Positions 4,815 to 5,712 of a stretch of 5,712 bases of DNA are shown here, one piece after another. This stretch comes from an uncultured Megasphaera sp. Lineage in GTDB: Bacteria > Bacillota > Negativicutes > Veillonellales > Megasphaeraceae. A model generated the notes under the pieces. That model searched no databases and had not been told where the DNA came from. It worked only from the letters and a program-made list of their open reading frames with translations. The position numbers and the translations under genes were made by a program. The DNA is taken from NCBI GenBank assembly GCA_902464195.1, contig CABQJB010000131.1, forward strand, positions 1 to 5,712, in the 5' to 3' direction. Position 1 is the first letter of the stretch; each line of letters opens with the position of its first letter.

Positions 4815-5639
4815 ATGAACGCAACAGTTAAAAAACTCTTCGCCGCCGTCCTCATTACGACGACGTGCCTCTTTGCCGCCGGCTGCGGTTCGTCTTCCAA
4901 TTCCGGTGCTTCCGGTGACAAAAAAGAAATCAAAATGGGTGTCACTGCCGGTCCTCATGCTGAAGTCATGGAAGAAGTCGCAAAAGAAGCGGCTAAACAG
5001 GGTATCACTATCAAAGTCGTCGAATTTAACGACTACGTCCAGCCGAACAAGGCCCTGGCCGAAGGCGATTTGGATATGAACTCCATGCAGCATCAGCCGT
5101 ACATGGACAACGTCGTCAAGAAACAAGGCCTGAAGATCACCTCCATCGGCAAGACCATCATCCTGCCCATGGCCGTTTACTCCCATAAATTCAAAGACAT
5201 CAAAGACGTCACAGACGGCGCCAAAGTCACCATCCCGAACGACCCGACCAACGGCGCCCGCGCCCTGCTCCTGCTCCAGCAGGCCGGCCTGATTAAATTG
5301 AAGAACGGCAACTCCGTCGACGCTTCGGTAACGGATATCACCGAAAATCCCAAGAATCTCCAGTTCGTCGAACTCGACGCCGCCCAGATTCCCCGCTCCC
5401 TCGACGATACGGACCTGGCCTGCGTCAACACCAACTACGCCATCCCGGCCGGCCTGAACCCGCAGAAAGATTCGATTCTCGTCGAATCGAAAGATTCGCC
5501 GTATGCCAACGTCATGGCAGTCCGTCAGGGCGACGAAAATAACGAAACATATAAGAAAGTCTTAGAAATCTACCAGTCCGAACCGATCAAGAAATTCATC
5601 GAAGAACACTTCCAGGGAACCATCCTGCCGGCGTTTTAG
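4815..5639 (+). CDS. metQ: Methionine-binding lipoprotein of ABC importer (MetQ/NlpA family)
   Basis: This membrane-anchored binding protein delivers methionine to the MetN-MetI ABC importer. The ATG at 4815 has AGGAA 8 bases upstream and starts a lipoprotein signal: MNATVKK, a hydrophobic core, and AAGC with the lipid-modified cysteine at residue 24. The 274 aa length is normal. The Lipoprotein_9 (NlpA) domain follows with GVTAGPHAEV (42-51), VEFNDYVQPNKALAEGDLD (69-87), QHQPYMD (92-98), IPNDPTNGARALLLLQ (140-155), ENPKNLQFVELDAAQIPRSL (177-196), VNTNYA (204-209) and a C-terminal GTILPAF. N142, R149 and N205 fall in the segments that bind the amino acid in solved relatives. The SAM-I riboswitch upstream supports methionine as the ligand. 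No metN or metI gene lies upstream; either could lie beyond the right edge or elsewhere. The stop codon TAG is also the first unit of a heptad repeat, and I see no terminator before the window ends. Confidence 0.96.
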   Translation: MNATVKKLFAAVLITTTCLFAAGCGSSSNSGASGDKKEIKMGVTAGPHAEVMEEVAKEAAKQGITIKVVEFNDYVQPNKALAEGDLDMNSMQHQPYMDNVVKKQGLKITSIGKTIILPMAVYSHKFKDIKDVTDGAKVTIPNDPTNGARALLLLQQAGLIKLKNGNSVDASVTDITENPKNLQFVELDAAQIPRSLDDTDLACVNTNYAIPAGLNPQKDSILVESKDSPYANVMAVRQGDENNETYKKVLEIYQSEPIKKFIEEHFQGTILPAF

Positions 5640-5712
5640 TAGTTAGCAGCTAGTGGTTCGTGGTTAGTGGTTAGTGGCTAGTGGCTAGTGGCTAGGGGCT
5701 AGTGGTCAGGGG
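5637..5712 (+). repeat. Heptanucleotide tandem repeat TAGTGGY after metQ, runs to window end
   Basis: Eleven units keep exact seven-base spacing from the metQ stop codon to the last base, where the final unit is one base short. Most units are TAGTGGT or TAGTGGC; variants are TAGTAGT and TAGCAGC at the start, TCGTGGT, TAGGGGC and a final CAGGGG. Changes are substitutions only, never insertions or deletions. The family is the same as at 3123-3159, on the same strand. No reading frame or promoter is visible in it. Confidence 0.92.

Overview
The window most likely comes from the chromosome of a Negativicutes bacterium, and Megasphaera or a close relative is my best guess. The reasons are GC-rich coding DNA with AT-rich control regions, strong AGGAGG-type ribosome binding sites, a Firmicutes-style SAM-I riboswitch with transcription attenuator, and an FAD D-lactate/glycolate-type dehydrogenase of the kind used by lactate fermenters. 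The genus is an inference from memory of protein style, not from a search.

Layout. Bases 2-1174 (+) hold the 3' part of a 14-helix DHA2-type drug/proton antiporter whose first two helices lie outside the window. It is followed after 16 bases by a small secreted protein of unknown function (1191-1619, +), probably on the same transcript. A TTG-started FAD-linked 2-hydroxyacid dehydrogenase (1686-3086, +) follows, with its own weak candidate promoter, and ends in a strong bidirectional terminator. A short intergenic stretch (3123-3224) carries G-rich heptanucleotide repeats and a GC-rich hairpin. The convergent gene 3225-4367 (-) encodes a 12-helix YbjJ-like major facilitator transporter.

The 447 bases between that transporter and the next gene (4368-4814) contain no protein gene but are dense with RNA control. 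Two promoters stand back to back, with their -35 boxes 15 bases apart. Leftward, the transporter mRNA begins with a leader of about 160 nt. It folds into a junction of three hairpins closed by a 14-bp helix that ends in seven U, and a competing upstream hairpin could block that helix; I do not recognise it as a known riboswitch class. Rightward, a textbook SAM-I riboswitch with terminator and antiterminator precedes metQ (4815-5639, +), the methionine-binding lipoprotein of the MetNIQ ABC importer. From the metQ stop codon onward the window is a period-7 repeat (TAGTGGY) related to the one at 3123.

Functionally, the right half is a methionine-uptake gene under SAM control, divergent from a transporter that seems to have its own RNA switch. 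The left half (efflux pump, secreted protein, flavin dehydrogenase) shows no clear pathway link beyond co-orientation. The most interesting item is the structured leader at 4386-4525 on the minus strand. Four of its helices each contain a pair that is G-U in the minus-strand RNA but a C-A mismatch in the plus strand, which argues that it works as RNA in the transporter transcript.
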